The notes: generated from the letters alone by a model not told the origin. Positions 11,468 through 20,778 are shown, counted from the first letter of the stretch. The stretch: DNA of 64,000 nucleotides from Neobacillus sp. PS2-9 (GCF_030915525.1 NZ_CP133269.1:1079001-1143000), one strand, 5' to 3'. Translations and numbers: made by a program.

Positions 11468-12268
11468 TTGAGAAAATTACGCCGGCGTCTACCTAAACGT
11501 GGACCGCTGCCTTTCCGATATGTCATGCTGCTAACCTTTGTTTTTTTTCTTTTTTCCACTGCTACTGGCTTATGGATGGTTAATAAAGGGATCGAGCCCA
11601 CCTTAATGCGATATGCTGAAACAGAAACGCGGAATATTGCGTCGCTTGTCATCAACAGGGCGATTACAAAACGGACGACAAATGTGGGAGACAATAATGA
11701 AGTAATAAAAATTGTGCCAGGAAGCAATGGATCAGGGGAAAATGCACAGTTGAATACAGATTTAATCAATCGTGTATTAGCTGAAATAACTGCACAAATT
11801 CAAAAGAACTTAAAAACTGCCAGAAGGGGCGAAATCGCCTTATTAGAGTCGGATGTTGAAATCGAAACGGAAAATACGGAAAAGGATGATGGGATTGTCT
11901 GGTATGTACCATTAGGGCAAGCAACAAATATTTCCCTTTTGGGGAATATTGGACCGAAAATACCAGTCAAATTTCATGCCATTGGTGAAGTGGAACCGGA
12001 TGTCCATATCCAAACAAAAGAAATGGGAATCAATAATACATGGGTGGAGGTTTCTGTAGATATACAAGTGTCAGTTCAGATTATTACTCCGTTTGCAACG
12101 AAAATTACCAAATTAAAACAAAGCATACCTGTAGGTGGCTCGTTGGTCCATGGAGAGGTTCCACAATTCTATAATGGAGGCGGAGGAAGCATCACACCAT
12201 CTATTCAAATACCAGAAAAGAAAACAGAAACAAAGAAGAAAACTGAAACGAAAAAGTCTGGAAAGTAG
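11468..12268 (+). CDS. yunB: Sporulation protein YunB
   Basis: 266-residue sporulation protein; the B. subtilis gene is under sigma-E and its mutant is impaired in sporulation, but the mechanism is unknown. After a very basic N-terminus (RKLRRRLPKR) comes one membrane helix (residues about 17-40), then a long extracytoplasmic part with the family ITAQIQ and IGPKIPVKFHAIGEVEPDV motifs, and a Lys/Thr/Glu-rich tail. TTG at 11468 has GGGGTG at an 8-base distance; the in-frame TTG at 11462 is too close to it. Confidence 0.9.
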   Translation: MRKLRRRLPKRGPLPFRYVMLLTFVFFLFSTATGLWMVNKGIEPTLMRYAETETRNIASLVINRAITKRTTNVGDNNEVIKIVPGSNGSGENAQLNTDLINRVLAEITAQIQKNLKTARRGEIALLESDVEIETENTEKDDGIVWYVPLGQATNISLLGNIGPKIPVKFHAIGEVEPDVHIQTKEMGINNTWVEVSVDIQVSVQIITPFATKITKLKQSIPVGGSLVHGEVPQFYNGGGGSITPSIQIPEKKTETKKKTETKKSGK

Positions 12269-12270
12269 CA

Positions 12271-12300
12271 AGAGGCTGACCAAAGTCAGCCTCTATTTTT
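12271..12300. terminator. Bidirectional terminator yunB/lytH
   Basis: AGAGGCTGA / TCAGCCTCT with a 5-base loop and a T-run on the plus side. It separates convergent yunB and lytH and overlaps the lytH stop codon. Its stem resembles several other terminators in the window. Confidence 0.85.
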
Positions 12301-13285
12301 TTCGTATATTAATTCGTTCAATCCGTTTCCATTTGGCTAAATGTGGATAAGGGTCAAATGACCATTCGGTTATTCCATTATCTTTGTACATACCATAGTG
12401 CAAGTGCGGAGGGAATTTTCCTGAGGTTCCTGGAGGGCCGTATCCAGAGCTTCCAACACCACCGATGACCATTCCTGGCTCTACAATCTGCCCAACTTTT
12501 AAATCCTTAGCAAACCCGCTTAGATGGGCAAAGTAATGATACGTATTATTAATATCACGAATACCAATTCTCCAGCCACCAAACTTATTCCAGCCCTTCA
12601 TCTCAATAATGCCATAGTTAGTAGCTCGAACAGGAACGCCATAGCCTGCAAATATATCGGTACCTTCGTGTATTCTTCTCCCGCCCCAACCTCGTGCATC
12701 TCCCCAAGTACTTCTGTAGCTATGATTGCTACGAATGGGCACAGGGAATACTTGAGTATCTAAATTGAGCCGTCCAAAGTGGCGATAAATTTTTGCCTTA
12801 CCAGCAATAATTCCGACCGTTTTATCACGATGGTAATAATTCCAAAGTCCAATCTTTATATTATCAGGGTCCACACCGTAAGAAAGAAGATAATGGGCAA
12901 ATGCATATAAAACATCCTCATCGCTTTTAAGGCTTGCTTTTCCATCCCCATTTCCATCCACACCCATTCCATTGAAAAACTGGATGACAGCAGGGGATTC
13001 TTCTTCCGAGTTCGGATTGGTCAGACCCGCCCACTCCTCAGGACGAAAGTAGATTCCGATTACACTATCTGGTTTAGGCAAGTCTTTGCGGACTTGACGG
13101 ATGCTTCTTTCGTATTGATCAATGGCTGCTAAATAATACCACGGAATTTGTGTGACCGTTTCAACTTTTTTATATAATTTCATTCTTTCCTTATATGGAT
13201 CGGGTTCCTCCGCATGTGCATTCCTTACAGCAAAAGAAGAGGTGAAGAATAAAAGGAAAGTTCCAATAATCAGAACAGCCCGCAA
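12293..13285 (-). CDS. lytH: Sporulation cell-wall peptidase LytH (M23)
   Basis: 330-residue secreted peptidase. Residues 1-25 form a signal peptide (RAVLIIGTFLLFF..AHA). The C-terminal third is an M23 (LytM) zinc peptidase domain with HEGTD, HYFAH and HLHYG motifs supplying the metal ligands. In B. subtilis LytH (YunA) is an L-Ala-D-Glu peptidase made in the forespore that leaves single-L-alanine side chains in spore cortex. TTG at 13285 follows AAGGAGGA by 6 bases; the frame is open to 13315 but without a better ribosome site. Confidence 0.9.
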   Translation of the reverse strand: MRAVLIIGTFLLFFTSSFAVRNAHAEEPDPYKERMKLYKKVETVTQIPWYYLAAIDQYERSIRQVRKDLPKPDSVIGIYFRPEEWAGLTNPNSEEESPAVIQFFNGMGVDGNGDGKASLKSDEDVLYAFAHYLLSYGVDPDNIKIGLWNYYHRDKTVGIIAGKAKIYRHFGRLNLDTQVFPVPIRSNHSYRSTWGDARGWGGRRIHEGTDIFAGYGVPVRATNYGIIEMKGWNKFGGWRIGIRDINNTYHYFAHLSGFAKDLKVGQIVEPGMVIGGVGSSGYGPPGTSGKFPPHLHYGMYKDNGITEWSFDPYPHLAKWKRIERINIRKK

Positions 13286-13461
13286 CAGGAATCCTCCTTC
13301 CCAATTAATGTACATGTTTAGTTTATGGATATTGAGTTATTTCATTATCGCTAATAATTGGTAATAAAACTTCCTTGCTTGTCGTTCCTTTTCTAGTATG
13401 GTAAAGTGACAAAGAAGAACTCACTCACCATACATATTAATGGGATTCAAGGGGTGTCATA

Positions 13462-14379
13462 ATGAGTAAAAAAGAAGAAATTCTACGAAAGCCTGACTGG
13501 CTAAAAATAAAGCTAAATACCAATGAGTCATACACAGGGTTAAAGAAAATGATGCGTGAAAAAAATCTTCATACAGTTTGTGAAGAGGCTCGCTGCCCTA
13601 ATATACACGAATGCTGGGCAGTAAGACGTACAGCAACCTTTATGATTCTTGGTGATACATGTACGCGTGCGTGCCGTTTCTGTGCGGTTAAAACGGGTTT
13701 ACCAACTGAATTAGATTTACAAGAGCCTGAAAGAGTGGCAGACTCCGTTCAATTAATGAACTTAAAGCATGTGGTAGTTACAGCAGTTGCACGTGATGAT
13801 TTAAAAGATGGCGGGGCCGCTGTTTTTGCTGAAACGGTTCGTGCCATTCGTCGTAAAAATCCATTTACCAGTATTGAAGTACTTCCTTCTGATATGGGCG
13901 GGAAAGAAGAAAATTTACAGCTATTAATGGATGCGAAACCGGATATCCTTAATCATAATATTGAAACCGTTAGACGCTTAACACCAAGAGTGAGAGCTCG
14001 CGCTAAATATGATCGCTCTCTCGAGTTCCTCCGTCGTGCGAAAGAAATGCAGCCAAGCATTCCCACTAAATCCAGTTTAATGATTGGTATCGGAGAAACG
14101 AAAGAAGAAATCTTGGAAGTAATGGATGACTTAAGAGCGAATCATGTAGATATTATGACTATAGGTCAGTATTTACAGCCAACCAAAAGTCATCTAAAGG
14201 TTGAGAAGTATTATAGCCCTGATGAATTTAAGGAATTACAACAAATCGCAATGAACAAAGGATTTAGCCACTGTGAAGCAGGCCCACTTGTCCGTTCATC
14301 TTATCATGCGGATGAACAAGTAAATGCAGCAGCGAAACATAAACACTTACTTGGTGAAAAAGAAGCCCAGGAAGCATAA
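13462..14379 (+). CDS. lipA: Lipoyl synthase LipA
   Basis: 305-residue radical-SAM enzyme that inserts two sulfurs into octanoyl groups on lipoyl domains. Both Fe-S sets are seen: Cys40, Cys45 and Cys51 (auxiliary cluster, consumed as sulfur donor) and Cys67, Cys71 and Cys74 in CTRACRFC (radical-SAM cluster). The C-terminal RSSYHA motif with its cluster-ligating Ser is present. ATG follows AAGGGGTG. It is divergent from lytH and ends in a strong terminator. As an Fe-S enzyme it depends on the suf operon upstream. Confidence 0.98.
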   Translation: MSKKEEILRKPDWLKIKLNTNESYTGLKKMMREKNLHTVCEEARCPNIHECWAVRRTATFMILGDTCTRACRFCAVKTGLPTELDLQEPERVADSVQLMNLKHVVVTAVARDDLKDGGAAVFAETVRAIRRKNPFTSIEVLPSDMGGKEENLQLLMDAKPDILNHNIETVRRLTPRVRARAKYDRSLEFLRRAKEMQPSIPTKSSLMIGIGETKEEILEVMDDLRANHVDIMTIGQYLQPTKSHLKVEKYYSPDEFKELQQIAMNKGFSHCEAGPLVRSSYHADEQVNAAAKHKHLLGEKEAQEA

Positions 14380-14389
14380 AATAGTGGGA

Positions 14390-14424
14390 AGAGAGAGGTT
14401 GACTGTTGTCAACCTCTCTCTTTT
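14390..14424. terminator. Bidirectional terminator lipA / YhcN-like gene
   Basis: Perfect 14-base stem (AGAGAGAGGTTGAC) with loop TGTT and a T-run, between convergent genes. Confidence 0.9.
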
Positions 14425-14428
14425 AGTC

Positions 14429-15079
14429 TTAACGCTTATGCATATTAATCCTTTTGATATCCATATCATCTTGTGTTTCGCCGTTTTCATTTTCGCTATC
14501 ACTCAAACGCATACCCTGAGGGGACTTTTTCATTTGCGTAATCAGTTCAGTAACGGCATGACGCGCATTACGGCTTGTAGAGTCCAGATTAGCTAAATTC
14601 TCTACATCGCGCATTAGCGTTTTATTATCTGTTACATAGACGTGATAGTATCTTGGTACGACTGAAAAAGCGGTTTTCTTCACCTGATCAGCCGTCATAT
14701 TACGATCTTTTGAATCGGTAGTATAAGCAATCAACACTTCCTGATCAGTAACAAGTGTGGCTGCGTCATTCACGTTAGGAACATTTACACTATATTTACT
14801 AATAATATTGGCAAGCTGTTCGCGGTCTAAGGCTGTATAGCCGTCATTTGCCGTATTATCATTCATTATTGGGCTCTTTTGGTGGCGAACAAAACCATAA
14901 TTGTCACTAACGTTACGTACGCCACGGCTAGCACCTTCATTGTAAAGTTCGTGTCTTTTGTTATTCACATTAATGGTATTACCGCTTTCTTCATATACAT
15001 CACGATTTCCCATATCCTTTGAGCATCCAGTTAATGCTGTTATGGTACATAATCCAGCGATTATGATAAATTTTTTCAT
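14429..15079 (-). CDS. yutC: YhcN/YlaJ family sporulation lipoprotein (YutC-like)
   Basis: About 216-residue lipoprotein. A short signal peptide ends in the lipobox LTGC (Cys19). The middle carries the YhcN/YlaJ-family region (LANIISKYSVNVPNVNDAATLVTDQEVLIAY and YHVYVTDN), a family found in the inner spore membrane region of bacilli. Two consecutive ATG codons (15080-15082 and 15077-15079) follow AAAGGAGGTG; the second has the better spacing. By position next to lipA it corresponds to yutC of B. subtilis. Confidence 0.85.
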   Translation of the reverse strand: MKKFIIIAGLCTITALTGCSKDMGNRDVYEESGNTINVNNKRHELYNEGASRGVRNVSDNYGFVRHQKSPIMNDNTANDGYTALDREQLANIISKYSVNVPNVNDAATLVTDQEVLIAYTTDSKDRNMTADQVKKTAFSVVPRYYHVYVTDNKTLMRDVENLANLDSTSRNARHAVTELITQMKKSPQGMRLSDSENENGETQDDMDIKRINMHKR

Positions 15080-15194
15080 CATATACACCTCCTTTTATTA
15101 GAATGACCAATGTTCCGTTTTTTTTCTTAGTAATTGATGGTGAATCGGTTATAATGGATAGTAGGAAATGGCTGGGATAACTGAGGTGAATAAT

Positions 15195-15470
15195 ATGATC
15201 GTAATAAACAATATCTCTTATGAAATTCTCCAGGAATATCGGGATGGGTATAATGAAGAGGCTTTTAAATCAAGGTATAGCGATATTTTATCTAGGTATG
15301 ATTATATTGTAGGGGATTGGGGATACGGACAGCTGCGCCTGAAAGGGTTCTTTGATGACCAAAACCAAAAAGCTACTTTTGATACAAAAATTAGCACGTT
15401 AAGTGAGTACCTTTATGAATATTGCAACTTTGGCTGTGCATACTTTGTATTGAAAAAAGTGAAAAAATAA
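15195..15470 (+). CDS. yutD: YutD family protein (DUF1027)
   Basis: 91-residue conserved Firmicutes protein of unknown function. The core DYIVGDWGYGQLRLKGFFDD followed by an EYLYEYCNFGCAYFVL block is the YutD signature. ATG at 15195 is used, 5 bases after GAGGTGA; the in-frame ATG at 15168 lacks a ribosome site. Same order after lipA as in B. subtilis. Confidence 0.9.
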   Translation: MIVINNISYEILQEYRDGYNEEAFKSRYSDILSRYDYIVGDWGYGQLRLKGFFDDQNQKATFDTKISTLSEYLYEYCNFGCAYFVLKKVKK

Positions 15471-15498
15471 AGAGGTCGACTTGTGTCAACCTCTTTTT
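15470..15498. terminator. Bidirectional terminator after yutD
   Basis: AAAGAGGT.GAC / GTCAACCTCTTT with a 4-base loop and a T-run; closes yutD and the convergent small gene. Confidence 0.8.
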
Positions 15499-15514
15499 AC
15501 TTTGCCATTGGTTT

Positions 15515-15799
15515 CTATTCATTATAGGGAGCCTGTTTGTCTGTTTCAGGGTCATCATGTGGCGGGTGTGCCCCGTCCATCTGTCTAGGCAAATCTTCAT
15601 GAAGTGATTTATATTCATAATTAAATGCACTATAGTAGCGCTGTTCTTGTTCCCAGGGGGTGCTTTTATTCTCAACTGGATCATTTTTACCCCGCGGAGA
15701 TCCGTATGGTCCCTCTGGAAGATCCTCTACCGTTAAGAAGTTCCTTTGAGCTTCCACATTCGAGAAATCATGATACTGCTCAGAATCTATATCTGCCAT
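15515..15799 (-). CDS. Small conserved acidic protein of unknown function
   Basis: 94-residue hydrophilic protein with no signal or membrane segment, rich in Pro, Asp, Glu and Tyr. Motifs such as LPEGPYGSPRG, NKSTPWEQEQRYYSAFNYEYK and HPPHDDPE look conserved and structured. I recall similar proteins labelled only 'cytosolic protein' in other bacilli. ATG at 15799 follows AAAGGAG by 10 bases. Function cannot be told. Confidence 0.7.
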   Translation of the reverse strand: MADIDSEQYHDFSNVEAQRNFLTVEDLPEGPYGSPRGKNDPVENKSTPWEQEQRYYSAFNYEYKSLHEDLPRQMDGAHPPHDDPETDKQAPYNE

Positions 15800-15855
15800 G
15801 ATAAACACACTCCTTTACTCCCTATTATTTGAAAAGAAGTGTGTATTTATGAAAC

Positions 15856-16122
15856 TTAAATTAACTCCATCAAAAAGCCGCGTAATTCCTCGGCATCTTC
15901 TTCACTTAACTGAAAAGCATATTCTAAATAACCCTCTTCTTGTAAATCATCCAATCCAATAATAGCAAAGCGGTTGCCTTGCATATCAAGTACCAAATGC
16001 TTTCCGTAATGACGGTCACTTTGGACAATAGCTAAATCAAATCGCTGGTTTTCTCCGACAAAGCTAACAAATCTTGTTTTCGTACTTTCTGTATCATCGT
16101 ATAGGAAAAAGCGTTCTTTCAT
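15856..16122 (-). CDS. DUF3055 (SAV0927-like) family protein
   Basis: 88-residue protein. Sequence MKERFFLYDDTESTKTRFVS followed by RFDLAIVQSDRHYGKHLVLDMQ and GYLEYAF..LSEEDAEELR resembles the DUF3055 family of bacilli and staphylococci, whose role is unknown. ATG at 16122 lies 8 bases after AAAGGAG. It is on the same strand as the gene at 15515 and could be co-transcribed with it (57-base gap). Confidence 0.75.
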   Translation of the reverse strand: MKERFFLYDDTESTKTRFVSFVGENQRFDLAIVQSDRHYGKHLVLDMQGNRFAIIGLDDLQEEGYLEYAFQLSEEDAEELRGFLMELI

Positions 16123-16307
16123 GAAATGGTCTCCTTTAATTAAAACTGACATCTCTTATATAGTAACAAATAAATAGAAAGGAGGGGAGTAAAGAATATT
16201 CCGTGATTTTTTACTAGAAATTTATGGTTAAAAAAACACGAATGGTGTCAAATTATGCTACAATATACGTAAATCATGTATGTTGGCTTCTGAGAGGGAT
16301 GAATTTA

Positions 16308-17609
16308 ATGGTCCGTCAGTACATAGAAAAGGTCAAAAGTGTATTGAAATGGGGAAAGATCGTCTTACCTCTTTCAACCATGCGCTTTTATCCTCCCCAA
16401 TTTATATTAAGAAATCCTGTGTTAGAAGGGGTTAAAGCAGCTTTTCATGAAGGACACGAGGTAGCTGTTGTTGTCTTTCATCTAAAAGATATGAATGAAT
16501 TGTCAGAGCAGTTAGGACAGTCCCAAAGCCATCAATTTATCAAACATACTAAGAAATTCTTTCGCTCTGCTGTGGAGAAAGAAATAGACAATCAAGATGT
16601 GATTACCCTTGATGATTTTTACGGTGATGGACTAACGTTATACATAAAAGTGGATTATACACGTCACACTCTCTCTGAGATTGATTTAGCTATGAAGAAA
16701 ATCGTTTATAGCGTGGAGCATAGCCTGCATAAGGCTTATCCTTACATCCAGCCTATGTTTAAGACTGGATATATGTTTGTAGAAAAAAGACATTTATCCA
16801 TTCAGGATTCAATTGGAAGAGCTCAAAGACAGGCTATTGCTATGGCTGAAAAACGAGTGAAATCTGAATTTAATGAAATGGTCTACTTAATGAAAAGGAT
16901 TATTTCCAAAAAAGATATAAATCTGTTAGCACAACCAATCATAGACGTGGCTACGAAAGAAGTACACGCATGGGAGATGCTGACCCGTGGCCCAACAGGG
17001 TCGGTTCTCGAAAGCCCTTTACCGTTGTTTTCGGTAGCAAGGCAAACAGGCTTGCTATATGACTTAGAAATGATCGTGATTGAAAAGGTGCTTGAACAAA
17101 TAAAAGCTGCCAAGTGCAGGAAAGATATATTTGTGAATTGTACCCCGCTTACACTTGGAAATATCCGATTTACCCGAGATCTTAAAAATTTAATGCAGCA
17201 ATATAAAGATATACCCCCTCGTCAGATTACCATTGAGGTAACGGAAAATGATTCGATTGAAGGCTTGAAAAACTTTATCTATAATATAAAAATGCTGCGC
17301 TTAATGGGCTATAAAATTGCCATGGATGATACAGGTGCTGGATATTCTAGCTTGAGTATTATTAGTGACATCATGCCAGATATTATTAAAATTGATCGTT
17401 CAGTTATTCAAAATATAGATAAAAATTCCATTAAAGAATCCATGTTAAAAGGGCTGATGCTAGTAGCCAGAGAAGTGGGCTCCCTAGTTGTAGCAGAAGG
17501 AATCGAAAATGAAAACGAGGCATCCGTACTAACAAGAAACAATGTGGACTTGGCACAAGGGTATTTTTATGCACGACCTACAGCGTTGGTATCAGCTATT
17601 GCAACCTAG
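16308..17609 (+). CDS. EAL-domain c-di-GMP phosphodiesterase
   Basis: 433-residue protein predicted to hydrolyse the second messenger c-di-GMP. The C-terminal EAL domain (about residues 190-430) keeps the active-site set: E-x-L in WEMLTRG, FVNCTP, EVTEN, AMDDTGAGYSS, IIKIDRS, VAEGIE and QGYFYARP. The N-terminal half looks like a GGDEF fold without its signature (YGDGL where GGDEF would be), so it probably only senses or regulates. There is no membrane segment. ATG at 16308 follows GAGAGGG; upstream in-frame ATGs (16224, 16299) lack spacing. Confidence 0.85.
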   Translation: MVRQYIEKVKSVLKWGKIVLPLSTMRFYPPQFILRNPVLEGVKAAFHEGHEVAVVVFHLKDMNELSEQLGQSQSHQFIKHTKKFFRSAVEKEIDNQDVITLDDFYGDGLTLYIKVDYTRHTLSEIDLAMKKIVYSVEHSLHKAYPYIQPMFKTGYMFVEKRHLSIQDSIGRAQRQAIAMAEKRVKSEFNEMVYLMKRIISKKDINLLAQPIIDVATKEVHAWEMLTRGPTGSVLESPLPLFSVARQTGLLYDLEMIVIEKVLEQIKAAKCRKDIFVNCTPLTLGNIRFTRDLKNLMQQYKDIPPRQITIEVTENDSIEGLKNFIYNIKMLRLMGYKIAMDDTGAGYSSLSIISDIMPDIIKIDRSVIQNIDKNSIKESMLKGLMLVAREVGSLVVAEGIENENEASVLTRNNVDLAQGYFYARPTALVSAIAT

Positions 17610-17627
17610 AAAAAGGAGTGGGACCCT

Positions 17628-18065
17628 ATGTATTTTGTAGACAGGGAAAAAATAGAAGCAACATTAATTTACTTAGAAGAACTCATTCACCTCTTTTCAC
17701 AGCAAAAAAATTGGTCATCATCTCTGGAAAAAGTAGCTTTAGAACGGTTAAATCACATGATGATTGAGTCTGTTTTAGATGTCGGAAATGCAATGATTGA
17801 CGGCTTTATCATGCGTGATCCAGGAAGCTATGAAGACATTATCGATATTTTAGTCGATGAAAAGGTCATTACTGCTGAAACAGGAGAAAGTTTAAAAGTT
17901 CTTATTCACTATCGTAAAAAACTTGTACAGGACTATATTAGTATCAATCATATAGAACTAAACAATCAGTTTTCAGCTTATCTTCATGAGTTGGTCACTT
18001 TCGCGGCAAATGTTCGGGATTATTTAGCCAATGAACTAGGGCCTGTTTCTGCATTTAAAAACTAA
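17628..18065 (+). CDS. yutE: YutE, DUF86/HepT-like protein
   Basis: 145-residue all-helical protein of the DUF86 (HepT-like) family. HepT members are RNase toxins with an R-x4-H-x-Y motif and usually sit beside a MNT nucleotidyltransferase antitoxin. Here the corresponding stretch is YRKKLVQDY, with Gln where the catalytic His should be, and there is no antitoxin gene next door, so a toxin role is doubtful. ATG follows AAAGGAGTGGGA, 18 bases after the EAL gene. Position matches yutE. Confidence 0.85.
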   Translation: MYFVDREKIEATLIYLEELIHLFSQQKNWSSSLEKVALERLNHMMIESVLDVGNAMIDGFIMRDPGSYEDIIDILVDEKVITAETGESLKVLIHYRKKLVQDYISINHIELNNQFSAYLHELVTFAANVRDYLANELGPVSAFKN

Positions 18066-18067
18066 TT

Positions 18068-18096
18068 AGAGGTTGACGCAGTCAACCTTTTTCTTT
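18068..18096 (+). terminator. Terminator after yutE
   Basis: AGAGGTTGAC / GTCAACCTTT with a GCA loop followed by Ts. Confidence 0.85.
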
Positions 18097-18133
18097 TTTT
18101 TATTTTAGGGAAAAATACTAAGGGAGTGATGAT

Positions 18134-18898
18134 ATGAAAAAGTATAAAGGCTATTTAATTGATTTAGATGGAACGATGTATAAAGGATCGGAGAGGATTG
18201 AAGCGGCCTCTGATTTTGTGAAAAATCTCCGTGACAATGGAATCCCGTATCTGTTTGTCACGAATAATTCATCAAGGACTCCTGCCCAGGTGGCTGAGAA
18301 ACTGGTTAGTTTTGATATTCCAGCCGAAGAAAAAATGGTCTTTACAACGAGTCAAGCAACCGCAAATTTCATTTATGAACAAAAAAAAGATGCATCTGTA
18401 TATGTTATTGGTGAAGAGGGGTTACAGACAGCTATTGAAGAAAAAGGTTTTTCATTTGCTGGTGTTGAGGCTGATTTTGTCGTTGTTGGCATAGACCGTG
18501 AAATCACCTATGAAAAATTAGCTGTTGCTTGTTTAGCGGTACGAAACGGGGCTACATTTATCTCAACTAATGGGGATATAGCAATCCCAACTGAAAGAGG
18601 GCTATTACCGGGGAATGGTGCCCTAACATCTGTTATTTCCGTTTCTACCCAGACCAAACCAATCTTTATTGGAAAACCTGAGTCGATTATTATGGAACAA
18701 GCGTTAAAGGTTTTAGGAACCGCTAAGGAAGAAACATTGATGGTTGGAGACTATTATGATACAGACATATTAGCTGGAATGAATGCAGGAATGGATACCT
18801 TACTAGTCCATACAGGAGTCACCACAAAAGAATTGCTCACCGGCTATGACCGCCAGCCAACATTTGTTGTTGATACCCTAGACCAATGGAAACTATAA
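18134..18898 (+). CDS. yutF: HAD-family (NagD-like) phosphatase YutF
   Basis: 254-residue HAD hydrolase of subfamily IIA (NagD/p-nitrophenylphosphatase-like). Asp10 and Asp12 in DLDGTMYKG are the nucleophile and acid/base, FVTNNSS is motif II, FIGKPES carries the motif III Lys, and MVGDYYDTDI is motif IV. It is a cytoplasmic phosphatase with unknown natural substrate. AAGGGAGTGAT precedes the ATG. Convergent with yutG across a very strong hairpin. Confidence 0.93.
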   Translation: MKKYKGYLIDLDGTMYKGSERIEAASDFVKNLRDNGIPYLFVTNNSSRTPAQVAEKLVSFDIPAEEKMVFTTSQATANFIYEQKKDASVYVIGEEGLQTAIEEKGFSFAGVEADFVVVGIDREITYEKLAVACLAVRNGATFISTNGDIAIPTERGLLPGNGALTSVISVSTQTKPIFIGKPESIIMEQALKVLGTAKEETLMVGDYYDTDILAGMNAGMDTLLVHTGVTTKELLTGYDRQPTFVVDTLDQWKL

Positions 18899-18899
18899 A

Positions 18900-18951
18900 G
18901 GGGACAGTCCCCCACCGCTTTAAAGCGGCGGGGGACTGTCCCCGTTTTTTT
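18900..18951. terminator. Strong palindromic terminator yutF/yutG
   Basis: GGGGACAGTCCCC..ACCGCTTTAAAGCGG..GGGGACTGTCCCC forms a near-perfect hairpin of more than 20 pairs, with a T-run on the plus side. It begins one base after the yutF stop and overlaps the yutG stop codon. Confidence 0.92.
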
Positions 18952-19471
18952 ATTTCTCTTTTTCTCTTTCTTCCTCTTGTCGTGCGGCACGGTGTGCCAG
19001 TCGGCTTGAGGCAGCGGCGGCGATGGCGCCGACGATATCATCTAAAAATGTATGGCATTCACCAGTGGATTTATCATTTAAGTGCGCTAAAATCCCGGGC
19101 TTTAATTTGTCGATGTATCCATAGTTTGTAAAACCGATGGAGCCGTATACATTCACAATAGAAAACGCCAGGATTTCATCCACCCCATAAAGACTTTCGT
19201 CGGATCCAATGATCGATTGAAGAGGCTCCTCTAACATCCCTTTTTCTGCAAGCATATCAAGCTGTATTCCTGTGATTATGGCATTTTGTACTTCACGTTT
19301 AGAAAGAACACGTTCCACGTTTGCTATACAGTCTTCCATTTTGAGGTTTTTATGGTACTTTTCCTGCAAAAAGAAGACTAAATCAGCCATATCCTGAACT
19401 TCAACGCCTCTTTCTTTTAGCCATCTGCGAGCTGTTTCTTCAGTGAAATCTACTTTTTTGTGGTCTGCCAT
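18950..19471 (-). CDS. yutG: Phosphatidylglycerophosphatase A-like protein YutG
   Basis: 173-residue member of the PgpA family. The C-terminal region DEILAFSIVNVYGSIGFTNYGYIDKLKPG..LDDIVGAIAAAA is the PgpA signature, but the protein lacks the clear membrane helices of E. coli PgpA, as is usual for the YutG type. Its role in phospholipid synthesis is inferred from family only. ATG at 19471 is preceded by AAAGGTGA; the frame is open up to 19639 without ribosome sites. Confidence 0.87.
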   Translation of the reverse strand: MADHKKVDFTEETARRWLKERGVEVQDMADLVFFLQEKYHKNLKMEDCIANVERVLSKREVQNAIITGIQLDMLAEKGMLEEPLQSIIGSDESLYGVDEILAFSIVNVYGSIGFTNYGYIDKLKPGILAHLNDKSTGECHTFLDDIVGAIAAAASSRLAHRAARQEEEREKEK

Positions 19472-19679
19472 CCTCTGATCACCTTTTCTTTGGATTTTCA
19501 CTATATATATACTCTTTTTCCATAAGATATGCAATTTTATGTAAAAGGAGTAAACCAAAATTTTATTATTTCCTTCACCAAACTCCGCTATTCTTTTTAA
19601 AAAATAGGGGAAGAAACAAGTTTTTGAATCCCCATACATATATATGAGGTAAATAGATGTCTAGAGACGAGGTGGAGGA

Positions 19680-20687
19680 ATGCTTCAAAAATTGCTTGAG
19701 AATCAATATGGGATTACTGTTGAGGAATATGTGAAATTAGATAGGTATGATGCGCTAAGAGGAAATGGCTGGTTGTATTTAGTCTCTAATCCTTCTGGCA
19801 GGGAAGAAGCAGATGTGACGGAGCTTGAGAAAATTGCGGAACATTTAAGGAATTATGGCGATCAATATGTCCCTATCTTCTTGCCAACAAAGGAAGGCCA
19901 ACTAATTACCACTTGGGAGCAAAATAAATACTGTGTGTTAGCCAATCGGCAAATGGAAGAGCAACGAAAAATCAAACTGGGACGAAAGCTAGCTAAATTT
20001 CACGAACGTGGCCGCAGGGTCCCCTTTCAAATTGAAAGGTCGAGCAGAATTGGGGAATGGAAGTCCTTATGGGAAAAGCGTCTCGAACAGATGGAGAAAG
20101 TGTGGAACAATCTGCTCTTCCAAACACCAGAAGATGAATTCGAAAAGATGTTCATTGATTCATTTCCTTACTACTTAGGATTAACGGAGAATGCGATTCA
20201 ATATTTGGTTGATTCGGAGCTTGATGATGAGCCTACAGAAACAGATGGTGGGACTGTTTGCCATGAACGTTTTACACAGCAAACATGGGGTGGACATTAT
20301 ATGATTAAAAGTCCATTTGACTGGGTTTTTGATCACCGCAGCCGAGACTTAGCTGAATGGACAAGGGAAAGATATTTCCGCAATATCCAAACCTATGATG
20401 TAGATTTAAAACAGTTTTTTAACGAATACCAAAGTGTTTCCCCATTAACATCCTTTTCCTGGAGGTTGTTATATTCTCGATTGATTTTTCCACTTCACTA
20501 TTATGATTGTATTGAAAGTTATTATATTACTCGTTCTGAACAGGATAAGAAGGTATTAGAGGAACGTTTAAGCAAAATATTACGGCAAGCAAGTGAGTAC
20601 GAACGGTTTTTGGCTGGGTTCTTCCAAATGGCTGGAGCACCGATTCGCCGGTTCAACCTCCCTCAACTGGAGTGGCTTGGAAAATAA
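19680..20687 (+). CDS. yutH: Spore coat-associated protein YutH
   Basis: 335-residue protein of the YutH/CotS/YsxE group, which have a degenerate aminoglycoside-phosphotransferase-like kinase fold and associate with the spore coat. Visible features are the N-terminal EEQRKIKLGRKLAKFHERGR helix and the later GGTVCHERFTQQTW and SPFDWVFDHRSRDLAEW, equivalent to the kinase catalytic loop region. ATG follows GAGGTGGAGG. Length fits the B. subtilis protein. A coat role is from family knowledge. Confidence 0.88.
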   Translation: MLQKLLENQYGITVEEYVKLDRYDALRGNGWLYLVSNPSGREEADVTELEKIAEHLRNYGDQYVPIFLPTKEGQLITTWEQNKYCVLANRQMEEQRKIKLGRKLAKFHERGRRVPFQIERSSRIGEWKSLWEKRLEQMEKVWNNLLFQTPEDEFEKMFIDSFPYYLGLTENAIQYLVDSELDDEPTETDGGTVCHERFTQQTWGGHYMIKSPFDWVFDHRSRDLAEWTRERYFRNIQTYDVDLKQFFNEYQSVSPLTSFSWRLLYSRLIFPLHYYDCIESYYITRSEQDKKVLEERLSKILRQASEYERFLAGFFQMAGAPIRRFNLPQLEWLGK

Positions 20688-20778
20688 TTTATAGTATTCA
20701 GACTTGTGGAACAACGTTTTAAAAAACATATGGTAATATAATAATGTGATTCAGAATAATTAAGGAAGTGAATGCAGC

